Shown piece by piece: positions 40,809 to 50,356 of a stretch of 64,000 nt of DNA (its first letter is position 1; every line of letters begins with the position of its first letter). The notes below the pieces were generated by a model. The model did not search any database, was not told the DNA's origin, and worked only from the letters and a program-made list of their open reading frames with translations. Position numbers and translations under genes: made by a program. This DNA is from Saccharothrix algeriensis (lineage in GTDB: Bacteria; Actinomycetota; Actinomycetes; Mycobacteriales; Pseudonocardiaceae), in assembly GCF_016907655.1 (NCBI RefSeq), contig NZ_JAFBCL010000001.1, positions 1,922,001-1,986,000 on the forward strand, given 5' to 3'.

Positions 40809-41396
40809 CTAGAGCGGCTGGAAGCGGTCGGCGGCGAACGCCGAGACCTCGCCGGACTCGATGTCGTAGAACCAGCCGTGCGTGCGGAGGTCGCCGGCGG
40901 CGACGCGGTCGCGCACGAACGGGTAGTCGTCCAGGGTGCGCAGCTGCGTGAGCACGTGCTCCTGCCCTTCCGCCCGCAGGCCCGGCTCACCGGGCGCGGA
41001 GGAGCGGAACGGCGCGTGCGTGCCGAGCCAGCGCAGCATGGTCGGCAGGTGGCCCAGGGTCCGCCGGTCGGTGTGCAGGGCGTTCACCGCGCCGCAGTGC
41101 GAGTGGCCGCACACGATGATTTCGGAGACGCCGAGCTGGACCACCGCGAATTCGATCGTGGCCATCTCGCTGGAGGCCGAGTCGGGGGTGAAGGCGGGGA
41201 TCACGTTGCCCGCCGTGCGCAGCTCGAACAGGCTCCCCGGCTCCGCCCCCGTGATGGCGGCGGGCACGATGCGGGAATCCGCGCACGTGATGAACAGGGC
41301 GGTCGGTGACTGGCCGGCCGCGAGCCTGCGCCCCGTTTCCGGGGAGCGCCGCTGCGAGTGCGTCCGGGCATGCTGAACTAGGTGACGGAATTCCAT
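40809..41396 (-). CDS. Beta-carbonic anhydrase
   Basis: A 195-aa beta-class carbonic anhydrase. Zinc ligands are in ITCADSRIVP and CGHSHCGAVNAL, with the Asp/Arg dyad. It interconverts CO2 and bicarbonate. ATG 41396 is chosen over GTG 41408 because GGGGA lies five bases before it. Co-transcribed with sulP, forming an inorganic-carbon module in which carbonic anhydrase would feed or drain imported bicarbonate. Confidence 0.95.
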   Translation of the reverse strand: MEFRHLVQHARTHSQRRSPETGRRLAAGQSPTALFITCADSRIVPAAITGAEPGSLFELRTAGNVIPAFTPDSASSEMATIEFAVVQLGVSEIIVCGHSHCGAVNALHTDRRTLGHLPTMLRWLGTHAPFRSSAPGEPGLRAEGQEHVLTQLRTLDDYPFVRDRVAAGDLRTHGWFYDIESGEVSAFAADRFQPL

Positions 41397-41452
41397 TGGA
41401 TTCCCCACAGGTCAGTAGTGGCGAGGATGCGGTTGTGGCACAGCGGTGGGGA

Positions 41453-41812
41453 TCAGTTGCGGAACACCTGCAGCGTGGACGGTGTGAGCCGGGTGTGCAG
41501 GTGGTCGGTGGCCGCGTCGAGGCGCGCGGGCTCGGGCAGGCGCGGCGCGGCGCGGCGGAGCGCCGCGCGCTCGGCCAGGCCCATCCGGTGGTGCCGGCCG
41601 GCGGCCCGGGCGACGGCGGAGAACGCGCGCAGTTCCGGGCCCTTGCGGCTCTCGCGGCCGGGCTCCTCCTCGGACAGGCCCTCGCCGGGCAGGGGCGCCG
41701 GCGCCCGCTGGGCGGGCGCGGCGAGCGCCCCGACGTGCCCGGGGCCGGACTGCGCCGGGGTGAGGACGGCGACGAGTGCCAACAGCACCGCTGTGACGAC
41801 CGCACGCGCCAT
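41453..41812 (-). CDS. Small secreted protein, unknown function
   Basis: A 119-aa protein with a Sec signal peptide (ARAVVTAVLLALVAVLTPAQS, cleavage around 21-28) and an Ala/Arg/Pro-rich mature part without a recognised domain. A run of G lies four bases before ATG. It follows the carbonic anhydrase gene region on the same strand. No function assigned. Confidence 0.62.
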   Translation of the reverse strand: MARAVVTAVLLALVAVLTPAQSGPGHVGALAAPAQRAPAPLPGEGLSEEEPGRESRKGPELRAFSAVARAAGRHHRMGLAERAALRRAAPRLPEPARLDAATDHLHTRLTPSTLQVFRN

Positions 41813-41982
41813 GACACCCCCCGAGGATCCGCGCTTGTGGTTCCAGTTTCACAGCGCGGGGTGACATCGGGGTTAATCGTGAGGGCAGTTCATTGCTTCG
41901 TACCGCTTATTCACTCTTTTGCACGTGATCCACGCCATCACAAATCGCGAAAATTACTCAGAGTGACGACACTGCGGGGAGG

Positions 41983-42417
41983 TCAGAGTTGCGTGGCCGC
42001 GATCGTGAACGCCGAAGCCGCGCCCAGGCACGCGAACGCGCGCACGTGGTTCCCCGGCACCCATTCCCGCAAGTACCGCTCCCAGTGCGCAGGTGTGCCC
42101 TCCCGATCCAAGGCGTTGTTGCGCGGAATGTGGTAAGAGGCGGTCAACGCGATCCCGCCGAGCACGTACAGGGCCGCTCCGACCCAGCCCGCGACCGTCC
42201 CGCCGAACGCGGCGACCACCGAGACCACCGCCGTGCCCAGGAACAGGCCGATGAACGCCGGGTTGACCACGGCGGCGTTGATCGCCCGCATGGCGGCCAC
42301 GCCCTCCTCCGGGCCCACCCGGCGCAGGCCCGGCATCACCATCGCCGAGAACGCGAAGAACACACCCGCCATCAGCCCGCAGCCCAGGGCGGCCACGACG
42401 GTCAACGTGAGGAACAT
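41983..42417 (-). CDS. DUF1772 (anthrone oxygenase-like) membrane protein
   Basis: A 144-aa four-helix membrane protein of the DUF1772 family: GLMAGVFFAFSAMVMPGLRRV, AINAAVVNPAFIGLFLGTA and the NALDREG/W..YL..W ending typical of the family. Some relatives are anthrone oxygenases; most are uncharacterised. ATG 42417 is assigned, with in-frame GTG 42423 and TTG 42429 as alternatives. Confidence 0.85.
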   Translation of the reverse strand: MFLTLTVVAALGCGLMAGVFFAFSAMVMPGLRRVGPEEGVAAMRAINAAVVNPAFIGLFLGTAVVSVVAAFGGTVAGWVGAALYVLGGIALTASYHIPRNNALDREGTPAHWERYLREWVPGNHVRAFACLGAASAFTIAATQL

Positions 42418-42579
42418 GGGCACAGTCAAGCCGCCGACCCGGAGCACCGCGGCCGGGCCCCCCGCACCACCGCACGAGCGGCCCACCGGTCACCCGCTCG
42501 ACGTCCGGCTCCACCGGCACGACGGCAGCGGGCCCGCGACCGACTCCGCAGCGCGGGTCGGCTCCCCGGCCCGGGGCCG

Positions 42580-43965
<1,386 letters not shown>

Positions 43966-44065
43966 GGACACTCCATCGGAGGACGAACAATCGGGCCTGC
44001 CAGCGTAGTCCTCGGCGGCCGACCACCGTCGGGCGACCGCCCCCACCGAGGCCCACTCCCCACCC

Positions 44066-44163
44066 CGCGCTTTCACCCTCGGCGGGCTCACACTTTTCGC
44101 CCTCGGCGGACTCGCGCTTTCACCCTCGGCGCGGCCCGCGCTTTACGCCCTCGGCGCGGCCCG
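44066..44163. repeat. 24/25-nt tandem repeat, four imperfect units
   Basis: Units at 44066-44090, 44091-44114, 44115-44138 and 44139-44163 share CGCTTTCACCCTCGGCG-like cores followed by GCTC or CGGCCCG. The period is near eight codons, but no start or ribosome site is seen. It abuts the palindromic element. Confidence 0.6.
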
Positions 44164-44179
44164 CGCAATCCGGCGCCCT

Positions 44180-44395
44180 CGTGTTCTCCCCGCATGGCCT
44201 GCCCGGAGGGCTACCATGCTTTTCTGGGGGGTGCAAGCACGCTTTTCGCTTGCACCCCCCAGAAAAGCATGGTCGTCTTTAGACAGGCCATGCGGGGAGA
44301 ACACGACCGCTCTTCCTCCTCCTTGGCGGCCTGCCCGTCCGGCGAGGACTCTTTCATCTCTTCCACCAAGCCCCGCACCGCACCGAACAGGTACA
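44180..44395 (-). repeat. Long palindromic element, copy 3
   Basis: Outer arms 44180-44201 and 44284-44305 are perfect 22-nt inverted repeats; inner arms 44213-44238 and 44248-44273 are perfect 26-nt inverted repeats around the loop ACGCTTTTC. On the minus strand the flank (44306-44395) encodes YLFGAVRGLVEEMKESSPD then GQAAKEEEERSCSPRM, continuous with the palindrome. The copy-2 flank matches it in the opposite orientation. Inner arm bases differ from copy 2 (TTTTCTGG versus TTTCTTGG) with matching changes in both arms. Confidence 0.8.
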
Positions 44396-44411
44396 CGCGC
44401 CGTCCCCGCAC

Positions 44412-44789
44412 CTAGCGCGGCGTCGAGGGCCCCGCCGCCTCGCCCAGCCGCACGGTCCCCGCGTCCCGCGCCACCAGGCTGGTCAACCGCTCCACCCCGC
44501 CCCCGCCGGCGACCAGCAGCGGCTCGTACGTCGACGGCTCCGGCACGGCCTCCGACAGCAGCGGGACGACGTGCTCGCGGACCTCGAACGGCGACATGGC
44601 GCGGCGATAGGCCACCACCGAGTCGAACTCCGCGGTCAGCACGAACAGCGCGGACTCGTCCGCGGCGCGGCCGAGCGCCCCGCGGCGGCACCCCGGCTGG
44701 GCGGTGAGCAGCTCCAGCGCCCTGGCGGCACGCGCCGTGAACGACTCGACGTCGGGATCGGGGACGGTGAACCGGCACACGAGCAGCAC
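44412..44789 (-). CDS. Antibiotic biosynthesis monooxygenase (ABM)-family protein
   Basis: A 125-aa dimeric alpha-beta barrel-type protein: LLVCRFTVPDPDVESFTARA, LLTAQPGCRRGALGRA and FVLTAEFDSVVAYRRAM, the usual ABM pattern. Many members are small oxygenases or unknown. It is divergent from the DUF6703-like gene with a 17-nt gap. In other actinobacteria a similar gene sits next to the arsR-zur locus. Confidence 0.78.
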   Translation of the reverse strand: MLLVCRFTVPDPDVESFTARAARALELLTAQPGCRRGALGRAADESALFVLTAEFDSVVAYRRAMSPFEVREHVVPLLSEAVPEPSTYEPLLVAGGGGVERLTSLVARDAGTVRLGEAAGPSTPR

Positions 44790-44806
44790 GGTGCAAGGAT
44801 GCCACG

Positions 44807-45070
44807 GTGGCGGATTCGAAGCGGACGCTGATCCCCGGCTCCGGGCCGCTGGCCCGGGTGCCCGCTCCGGTGGTGTTCCTGCTGGTGCTCGCCGTGTTCG
44901 GGGCCGGCGTGCTGGTGCGGGGCGCGGTGGGCGCGCTGCTGCTCGGCGCGCTGACCCTGGGGGTGGCCGCGCTGCTGGCCGCCACCTGGCGGCTGCTCGC
45001 GCCCGGTGCCCGTGTCCTGCGGGTTCTGGTGCTCGCGGTGCTCGCGCTGGTCACCCTTTCGGTGCTCTGA
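44807..45070 (+). CDS. Small membrane protein, DUF6703-like
   Basis: An 87-aa protein with two or three membrane helices, ending just before the arsR promoter. It matches my recollection of the DUF6703 family seen beside arsR-zur in actinomycetes. No function known. GTG 44807 is used as start. Confidence 0.68.
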   Translation: MADSKRTLIPGSGPLARVPAPVVFLLVLAVFGAGVLVRGAVGALLLGALTLGVAALLAATWRLLAPGARVLRVLVLAVLALVTLSVL

Positions 45071-45073
45071 CCG

Positions 45074-45102
45074 TAGTATCGGTGGTGAAAATCCCTACCA
45101 CC
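45074..45102 (+). promoter_or_regulatory. arsR-zur promoter and inverted repeat
   Basis: TAGTAT (45074-45079) is a good -10 box. GGTGGT (45081-45086) and ACCACC (45097-45102) form a perfect 6-bp inverted repeat around 10 bases at the likely transcription start, before the GGAGG Shine-Dalgarno. It is a candidate autoregulatory operator for the ArsR/SmtB protein. Confidence 0.45.
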
Positions 45103-45112
45103 TGGAGGCGCC

Positions 45113-45508
45113 GTGACGGTCGAAGTGCGGAGCGAGCACGTGCACTCCCCCCTGCGCGACGCGGCGCAGCCGGTCCCGCCCCGGCCCGCGCACACCCTGT
45201 CCGCCGCCGGGGAGCTGCTGCGCGCCCTCGCCGCACCCGTCCGGATCGCGATCGTGCTCCAGCTGCGCGAGGCCGAGCGGTGCGTGCACGAGCTGGTGGA
45301 GGCCCTGGGCGTCGCCCAGCCGCTGATCAGCCAGCACCTGCGCGTGCTCAAGGCGGCCGGTGTCGTGCACGGCGAGCGGCACGGCCGCGAGGTCGTCTAC
45401 CGGCTGGTCGACGAGCACCTGGCGCACATCGTGGTGGACGCGGTGGCGCACGTCGACGAAGGTCCGCGTGGTATCAACTCCGGAGGACTTGGGACGGAGG
45501 ACCTGTGA
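45113..45508 (+). CDS. ArsR/SmtB-family zinc-responsive repressor
   Basis: A 131-aa winged-helix repressor. The recognition helix segment is ALGVAQPLISQHLRVLKAAGVV. The C-terminal helix carries DEHLAHIVVDAVAHVDE, which fits the alpha5 zinc-sensing pattern DxHx10Hx2E/H of SmtB/CzrA. GTG has GGAGG five bases upstream. Its stop overlaps the zur start (GTGA), the same order as smtB-zur in mycobacteria, so zinc control of efflux and uptake is coupled. Confidence 0.92.
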   Translation: MTVEVRSEHVHSPLRDAAQPVPPRPAHTLSAAGELLRALAAPVRIAIVLQLREAERCVHELVEALGVAQPLISQHLRVLKAAGVVHGERHGREVVYRLVDEHLAHIVVDAVAHVDEGPRGINSGGLGTEDL

Positions 45509-45927
45509 CAACGAGCGAGCGCCCCAACACCGCTGTGCCCGGCCTGCGGTCCACCAAGCAGCGCACCGCCGTGTCGAAACTGCTCGACTCCCTGGACGAG
45601 TTCCGCTCGGCGCAGGACCTGCACGAGGAGCTGCGCAAGCGCGGCGAGGGCATCGGCCTGACCACCGTCTACCGCACGCTCCAGTCGCTGGCCGACGCCG
45701 GCGAGGTGGACGTGCTGCGCACCGACTCGGGCGAGGCCATCTACCGGCGCTGCTCGGCCCACCACCATCACCACCTGGTGTGCCGCACGTGCGGGCGCAC
45801 GGTCGAGGTGGAGGGCCCGGCGGTGGAGAAGTGGGCCGACCGCGTGGCGGCCGAGAACGGCTTCTCCGAGGTCAGCCACACCGTCGAGATCTTCGGCACG
45901 TGCGCGGGGTGCGCGAAGGCCCCCTGA
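45505..45927 (+). CDS. zur: Fur-family zinc uptake regulator Zur
   Basis: A 140-aa Fur family protein. The DNA-binding region has LRSTKQRTAVSKLLDSLDEF and GLTTVYRTLQSLADAGEVD; metal sites are CSAHHHHHLVCRTCG and the C-terminal CAGC. The structural zinc Cys pairs are intact. GTG 45505 has GGAGG five bases upstream. With zinc bound, Zur represses uptake and alternative ribosomal protein genes. It converges on the YcgQ/YcgR pair with a six-base gap. Confidence 0.93.
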   Translation: MTTSERPNTAVPGLRSTKQRTAVSKLLDSLDEFRSAQDLHEELRKRGEGIGLTTVYRTLQSLADAGEVDVLRTDSGEAIYRRCSAHHHHHLVCRTCGRTVEVEGPAVEKWADRVAAENGFSEVSHTVEIFGTCAGCAKAP

Positions 45928-45933
45928 CGGGCC

Positions 45934-46770
45934 TCAGCCCTCGTAGGTGTCCTCCGGTGGGATCACGGGCGTGATCCCGCTGACGGTGAACGTGGGCACG
46001 TAGGCCGTGTCCTTGGTCGCCGAGCCCGGCACCACCCGGCCGGTCGCCTCCACCCACTGGTCGTCCGGCAGCGCGCTGAAGTCCTGGCCCACCATGAGCG
46101 CCTTCACCGGCGCGGCGTCGGCCGCGCAGCAGGAGATGGCCAGCCGGGCCAGGTAGACGTTCTGCTCCTTGCGCACGACGAAGCCGGTCAGCCGGACCGT
46201 CCGGTCGTCGAGCGAGCCCGAGTCGTCCCACGCGGTGCGGGTGACGAACTCGGTGATGGTCAGCGGTACCACCTCGTCGGGCGGCAGCGGCGCGAACCCG
46301 CTGCCCGCCCGGGACTCCTGGGCGGCGTTGCGGTCCGAGCGGTTGACCGTGTCCGCGCCCAGCGCGGGCGGGCTGATCAGGAACACCGCCAGGACCGGCA
46401 GCAGCAGCATCCACGGGCTGCGGGAGCCGTGCTCGTGGTGGTGGGCGCCTTCAGGGTGGGAACTCTCGGGATGACCGCCTTCGGGGTGGCCGCCTTCGGG
46501 ATGACCGCCTTCGGTGTGGCCGCCTTCGGGACTGTCGCCGCCGGGAGGACCGCCCGCGACCCCCTCCGCAACGCCCTCCCCCTGCTCCCGACCGCCGCGC
46601 AGGTCACGCGCGATGCCGACCACGGCGAGCAGGATCATCACCGCGCCGGTGCCCACCAGCCACGGCTGGAGCGACTCCTTGACGTAGCGCAGGTAGGTGC
46701 CGGTCAGCGCGAGCTTGAGCAGTGCGCCGCCCAGCAGCACCAGCAGGACGTTCTGCGTTTCACGCCTCAC
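45934..46770 (-). CDS. TIGR03943/YcgQ-like permease subunit with His-rich repeats
   Basis: A 278-aa membrane protein. Two helices (about 8-28, 36-54) flank a His-rich cytoplasmic or surface loop (about 81-114) built of EGGHP-type pentapeptide repeats and HHHEHG, then a helix and a C-terminal OB-like domain (TRTAWDDSGSLDDRTVRLTGF...ISCCAADAAPV). The family TIGR03943 always pairs with a permease. The His loop suggests zinc or other divalent metal binding. The GTG start overlaps the permease stop. Confidence 0.85.
   Translation of the reverse strand: MRRETQNVLLVLLGGALLKLALTGTYLRYVKESLQPWLVGTGAVMILLAVVGIARDLRGGREQGEGVAEGVAGGPPGGDSPEGGHTEGGHPEGGHPEGGHPESSHPEGAHHHEHGSRSPWMLLLPVLAVFLISPPALGADTVNRSDRNAAQESRAGSGFAPLPPDEVVPLTITEFVTRTAWDDSGSLDDRTVRLTGFVVRKEQNVYLARLAISCCAADAAPVKALMVGQDFSALPDDQWVEATGRVVPGSATKDTAYVPTFTVSGITPVIPPEDTYEG
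46456..46530. repeat. 15-bp tandem repeat encoding EGGHP units
   Basis: Five near-identical 15-bp units inside the YcgQ-like gene encode the His-rich pentapeptides. Copy number is likely variable by slippage. Confidence 0.8.
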
Positions 46771-47786
46771 AGGAACACCGCCCCCGCCGCCACCGCGCAC
46801 CCGATCGCCACCACGAACGTCACCGGCGCGAACCGCGCCGCGAACGACCTGCCGAACGCACCCGCCTGGAGCGCGACGAGCTTGACGTCGACCGCCGGGC
46901 CGACCACCAGGAACACCAGCCTGGGCAGCAGCGGCAGCGCGGTCATCGACATCGCGACGAACGCGTCCGCCTCGCTGCACAGCGCCAGCACGACCGCCAC
47001 CAGCGCCATCACCAGCACCGCCAGCACCACCTGCGCGCCCAGCGTCTCCAGCCACGCCGCCGGCACCAGCACATTGAACGCCGCCGCGAACACCCCGCCG
47101 AGCACCAGGAACCCGCCCGCCTCCACGAGGTCGTGCCGGGCGGTCTCGGCGAACACCGACCACCGGGAGGCGCCGGCGCGGTCGGGCAGCCGGCGCAGGG
47201 CGCGCTCGGCGATCCACCCGGCCTTGCCGAACCGCGTCCACAGCCAGCCCATCACCACGGCGGTGAGCAGCGAGCCGACGAACCGCGCCGGGACCATCAT
47301 CGGGGCGTCGCGGAACGCCACGGCGGTCGACACCAGCACGATCGGGTTCACCGCCGGCGCGGCCAGCAGGAACGACAGCGCCACCGCGGGCGCGACGCCC
47401 TGCTGCATGAGCCGCCGCGCGACCGGCACCGACGCGCACTCGCAGCCGGGCAGCGCCACCCCGGCCACCCCGGCCACCGGCACCGCCAGCGCGGTGTTGC
47501 GGGGCAGCAGCCGGCGCAGCGCCCCCGCGGGCACGAACGCCGCGATCGCGCCGCTGATGAGCACCCCGAACACCAGGAACGGCAGCGCCTGCACGCAGAT
47601 CGCGACGAACACGGTCGAGGCGGTGCGCAGCACCGGCACGTCCAGCGCGGCCACCAGCCGGTCCTGGAACACCAGGGCGGCGACCAGCAGCACGCAGAGC
47701 ACCTCCAGCGAGGTGATCCGCAGGCGGGGTGGCGTGCGGCGCGGGCGTGACCCCCGGATTTCGCCAGTGATTGTCACTTCCGACAT
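46767..47786 (-). CDS. YcgR/DUF318-type permease
   Basis: A 339-aa permease with about eight helices and the conserved motifs GVALPGCECASVPVARRLMQQG and LAAPAVNPIVLVSTAVAF of the YcgR/ArsP-like permease family. It is translated in overlap with the YcgQ-like subunit. Location against zur suggests a zinc-linked transport role, though related ArsP proteins export organoarsenicals. ATG 47786 is well supported. No Zur-box-like palindrome was recognised upstream. Confidence 0.88.
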   Translation of the reverse strand: MSEVTITGEIRGSRPRRTPPRLRITSLEVLCVLLVAALVFQDRLVAALDVPVLRTASTVFVAICVQALPFLVFGVLISGAIAAFVPAGALRRLLPRNTALAVPVAGVAGVALPGCECASVPVARRLMQQGVAPAVALSFLLAAPAVNPIVLVSTAVAFRDAPMMVPARFVGSLLTAVVMGWLWTRFGKAGWIAERALRRLPDRAGASRWSVFAETARHDLVEAGGFLVLGGVFAAAFNVLVPAAWLETLGAQVVLAVLVMALVAVVLALCSEADAFVAMSMTALPLLPRLVFLVVGPAVDVKLVALQAGAFGRSFAARFAPVTFVVAIGCAVAAGAVFL

Positions 47787-47819
47787 GATGCCAGGGGCCG
47801 CGCCCGCCGCCGAACCGAC

Positions 47820-48092
47820 CTACGTCGGGTCTTCGACCCCTTCGCGCAGCTCGTCGAGCATGGCCAGCACGTCCGGCGCGTCGCGCACCGGCAGCAGCGG
47901 CTCCACGACCGCCGTCACGCCGCGGCCCTCCCCGACCACCGACTCGGCCAGCGCCACCGCCTCGTCGCGCTCGTAGGGCCCGCACACGAACGAGGCCCAC
48001 TCCTCGCCCGCCGACGCCTCGAACGTGACGGCCCACGGCAGGCCCTCGACCTCGGACTCGTCGTCCGGCTCGTACACGACCACGCCGCCCAT
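47820..48092 (-). CDS. Small acidic protein of unknown function
   Basis: A 90-aa acidic soluble protein (VVYEPDDESEVEGLPWAVTFEA..., RDEAVALAESVVG). The ATG shares a base with the stop of the gene upstream (TGATG). It belongs to the uppS transcription unit. No domain recognised. Confidence 0.68.
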   Translation of the reverse strand: MGGVVVYEPDDESEVEGLPWAVTFEASAGEEWASFVCGPYERDEAVALAESVVGEGRGVTAVVEPLLPVRDAPDVLAMLDELREGVEDPT

Positions 48093-48520
48093 CAGGCCCC
48101 GCCCTCCACGCCGGCCAGCAGTTCGGCGCGCAGCTGCGACGCCGTCGAGACCACCAGCATGAGCAGGGTGCTCAGCGGCTCCGTGCGCATCCCCTCCGCC
48201 GGGAACGCGTACCGCAGGGTCACGTCCATGCCCCGCTCGGTGTGCACCACGCCCAGCGTGCCGAACAGGCCCTGACCGGCGCGCTCGGCCGCCGACACGG
48301 CCAGCTTCGGGTCCTCCGGCAGGTCCCACGCCACGACGCAGGTCAGGCTCAGCACGGTCAGGCCCTCGGCGAGCCGCATGGCCTGCACCGCGCACGGCAC
48401 GTCGCCGTGCCGGAAGCTCAGCGCGCCGTCGTCGTCCACGTGCACCTCGTGGAACAGCTCCAGCGCCTCGCGGGCGGCGGTGAGCAGGTGCGCCGTCACC
48501 GCGGCGTCGTCGTCGGTCAC
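48092..48520 (-). CDS. Conserved actinobacterial protein downstream of uppS
   Basis: A 142-aa soluble protein. The order of strands and helices ([59 protein letters not shown]) resembles YbjN or T3SS-chaperone-like folds; this is an inference. The GTG start overlaps the uppS stop by four bases, so it is coupled. Function unknown. Confidence 0.7.
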   Translation of the reverse strand: MTDDDAAVTAHLLTAAREALELFHEVHVDDDGALSFRHGDVPCAVQAMRLAEGLTVLSLTCVVAWDLPEDPKLAVSAAERAGQGLFGTLGVVHTERGMDVTLRYAFPAEGMRTEPLSTLLMLVVSTASQLRAELLAGVEGGA

Positions 48521-49386
48521 CGGGTCTCCTCGGGGTCGTCGGCGGCGGAGCCGCCCGGCGGCAGGTCGTAGGGCAGGGGGTCGTCGGGCTTGTCCACGGC
48601 GCCGCCGAAGCGGCGGTCGCGCCGGGCGTAAGCCTCGCACGCCCGCCACAGGTCCAGCCGGTCGAAGTCGGGCCACAGGATGTCCTGGAACACCAGCTCC
48701 GCGTACGCCGACTGCCACAGCAGGAAGTTCGACGTGCGCTGTTCGCCCGACGGGCGGATGAACAGGTCCACGTCCGGCATGTCCGGCTGGTACAGGTACC
48801 GGCCGACGGTCCGCTCGTCGACCTTCTCCGGGTTGATCCGCCCGGCGGCGGCGAGCCGGGCGATCTCGCGGGCCGCGTCGCCGACCTCGGCCCGGCCGCC
48901 GTAGTTGATGCACATGGCCAGGTTCAGCACGGTGTTGTCGCGGGTGCGCTCCTCGGCGACCTCCAGCTCCTTGATGACGCTGCGCCACAGCCTCGGCCGC
49001 CGGCCCGCCCAGCGCACCCGGACGCCCAGCTCGTCCAGCTCGTCGGTGCGGTGGTGGATGACGTCGCGGCTGAACCCCATCAGGAAGCGGACCTCTTCGG
49101 GGCTGCGCCGCCAGTTCTCGGTGGAGAAGGCGTACAGCGACAGCCACTTCACCCCCAGCTCGATCGCGCCCTTGGCCGCCTCCACGACGACGGCCTCGCC
49201 GCGCTTGTGCCCCTCGATGCGGGACAGGCCGCGCTGGTTGGCCCACCGCCCGTTGCCGTCCATGACGATCGCGATGTGCCCGGGCACCAGGTCGGCCGGG
49301 ATGGCGGGCGGCGTGGCGCCGGAGGGGTGCGGTTCCGGGGGTCGGGCGACGCGCTGGACGCGGTCGGCCCGCCGTCGGCGGAGCAT
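48517..49386 (-). CDS. uppS: Isoprenyl transferase (undecaprenyl/decaprenyl diphosphate synthase)
   Basis: A 289-aa cis-prenyltransferase that makes the lipid carrier for wall polymers. The pyrophosphate-binding motif [18 protein letters not shown], the [13 protein letters not shown] segment ([15 protein letters not shown]) and [19 protein letters not shown] are intact. GAGAGGA lies upstream of ATG 49386. It follows recO, the standard actinobacterial order. Confidence 0.95.
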   Translation of the reverse strand: MLRRRRADRVQRVARPPEPHPSGATPPAIPADLVPGHIAIVMDGNGRWANQRGLSRIEGHKRGEAVVVEAAKGAIELGVKWLSLYAFSTENWRRSPEEVRFLMGFSRDVIHHRTDELDELGVRVRWAGRRPRLWRSVIKELEVAEERTRDNTVLNLAMCINYGGRAEVGDAAREIARLAAAGRINPEKVDERTVGRYLYQPDMPDVDLFIRPSGEQRTSNFLLWQSAYAELVFQDILWPDFDRLDLWRACEAYARRDRRFGGAVDKPDDPLPYDLPPGGSAADDPEETR

Positions 49387-49474
49387 GGCGGTCCTCTCGG
49401 AGGTCTGTGCGGGTGGTCGTCCCCGGTGCGGGCGGGGCGCTCGGAGCACGTGTCGGTGCGTGCGGCAGGCGACT

Positions 49475-50227
49475 CTATCCGTCCGCCAGGGGCGCCTTGC
49501 GCTCGACCAGCGGCAGCGACCTGAGCTGCCGCTCCAGGTGCCACTGGAGGTGGGCGGCGACCAGCCCGCTGGCCTCGCGGCGCTGCGCGCCCGGGACGGC
49601 GTCCACGACGTCCCACTCGCCGTGCAGCAGCGCGCCGAGCAACCGCAGCGTCTCCTGGTTGGGCGCGGCGCTGCCCGGCGGGCGGCAGTTCGGGCACACC
49701 AGGCCGCCCGCGTGGACGTTGAACGCCCGGTGCGGGCCCGGGTCGCCGCAGCGGGCGCACTCGTCGACCGCCGGCGCCCAGCCCGCGAACGCCATGGCGC
49801 GCATCAGGAACGCGTCCAGGATCAGCGAGGGGTCGCGCTCCTTGGCGGCCAGCGCGCGCAGCGCGCCCGTGACCAGCAGGTACAGCCGCAGGACCGGCTC
49901 GCCCTCCTCGGCGGTGAGCCGGTCGGCGGTCTCCAGGACGGCGCAGGCGGCCGTGTAGCGCTGGTAGTCGCCCACCAGCGCCACGCCGAACGCGTCCAGC
50001 GTCTGCACCTGCGTGACCACGTCGAGCGAGCGGCCGGGGTAGAACTGCACGTCCACGTGCCCGAACGGCTCCAGCCGCGCGCCGAACCGGGAGGAGGTGC
50101 GCCGCACGCCCTTGGCGACGGCGCGCACCTTGCCGTGCTTCTGCGTCAGCAGCGTGATGATGCGGTCGGCCTCGCCGAGCTTCTGGACGCGCAGGACGAC
50201 CCCGGTGTCCCGGTACAGGTTGGCCAT
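49475..50227 (-). CDS. recO: DNA repair protein RecO
   Basis: A 250-aa RecO with N-terminal OB fold ([36 protein letters not shown]) and a C-terminal zinc site ([25 protein letters not shown], first and last Cys pairs). RecO loads RecA on SSB-coated DNA with RecR. Start at ATG 50227 by homology. It sits between era and uppS as in most actinobacteria. Confidence 0.95.
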   Translation of the reverse strand: MANLYRDTGVVLRVQKLGEADRIITLLTQKHGKVRAVAKGVRRTSSRFGARLEPFGHVDVQFYPGRSLDVVTQVQTLDAFGVALVGDYQRYTAACAVLETADRLTAEEGEPVLRLYLLVTGALRALAAKERDPSLILDAFLMRAMAFAGWAPAVDECARCGDPGPHRAFNVHAGGLVCPNCRPPGSAAPNQETLRLLGALLHGEWDVVDAVPGAQRREASGLVAAHLQWHLERQLRSLPLVERKAPLADG

Positions 50228-50356
50228 GGTTACGTCGCAGCCCCAGTCGCTCCGGCTCCGCACCCGCGGGCCCCTGGCCCGAGCAGGTCCGCCCTGCCCC
50301 GGCCCGCCTCGATCCGGCCCGTCGCGGGACCGGCGCCCGGTCGGGAGCCCACCGGC

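Larger units (their letters stand above)
43966..44411. repeat. Gene-free region with tandem repeats and palindromic element
   Basis: Upstream of glyS, about 446 nt hold a short tandem repeat (44066-44163) and the third copy of the long palindromic element (44180-44395). No convincing gene is present apart from the short conserved flank frame. It separates the tandem minus-strand genes glyS and the ABM-family gene. Confidence 0.7.
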
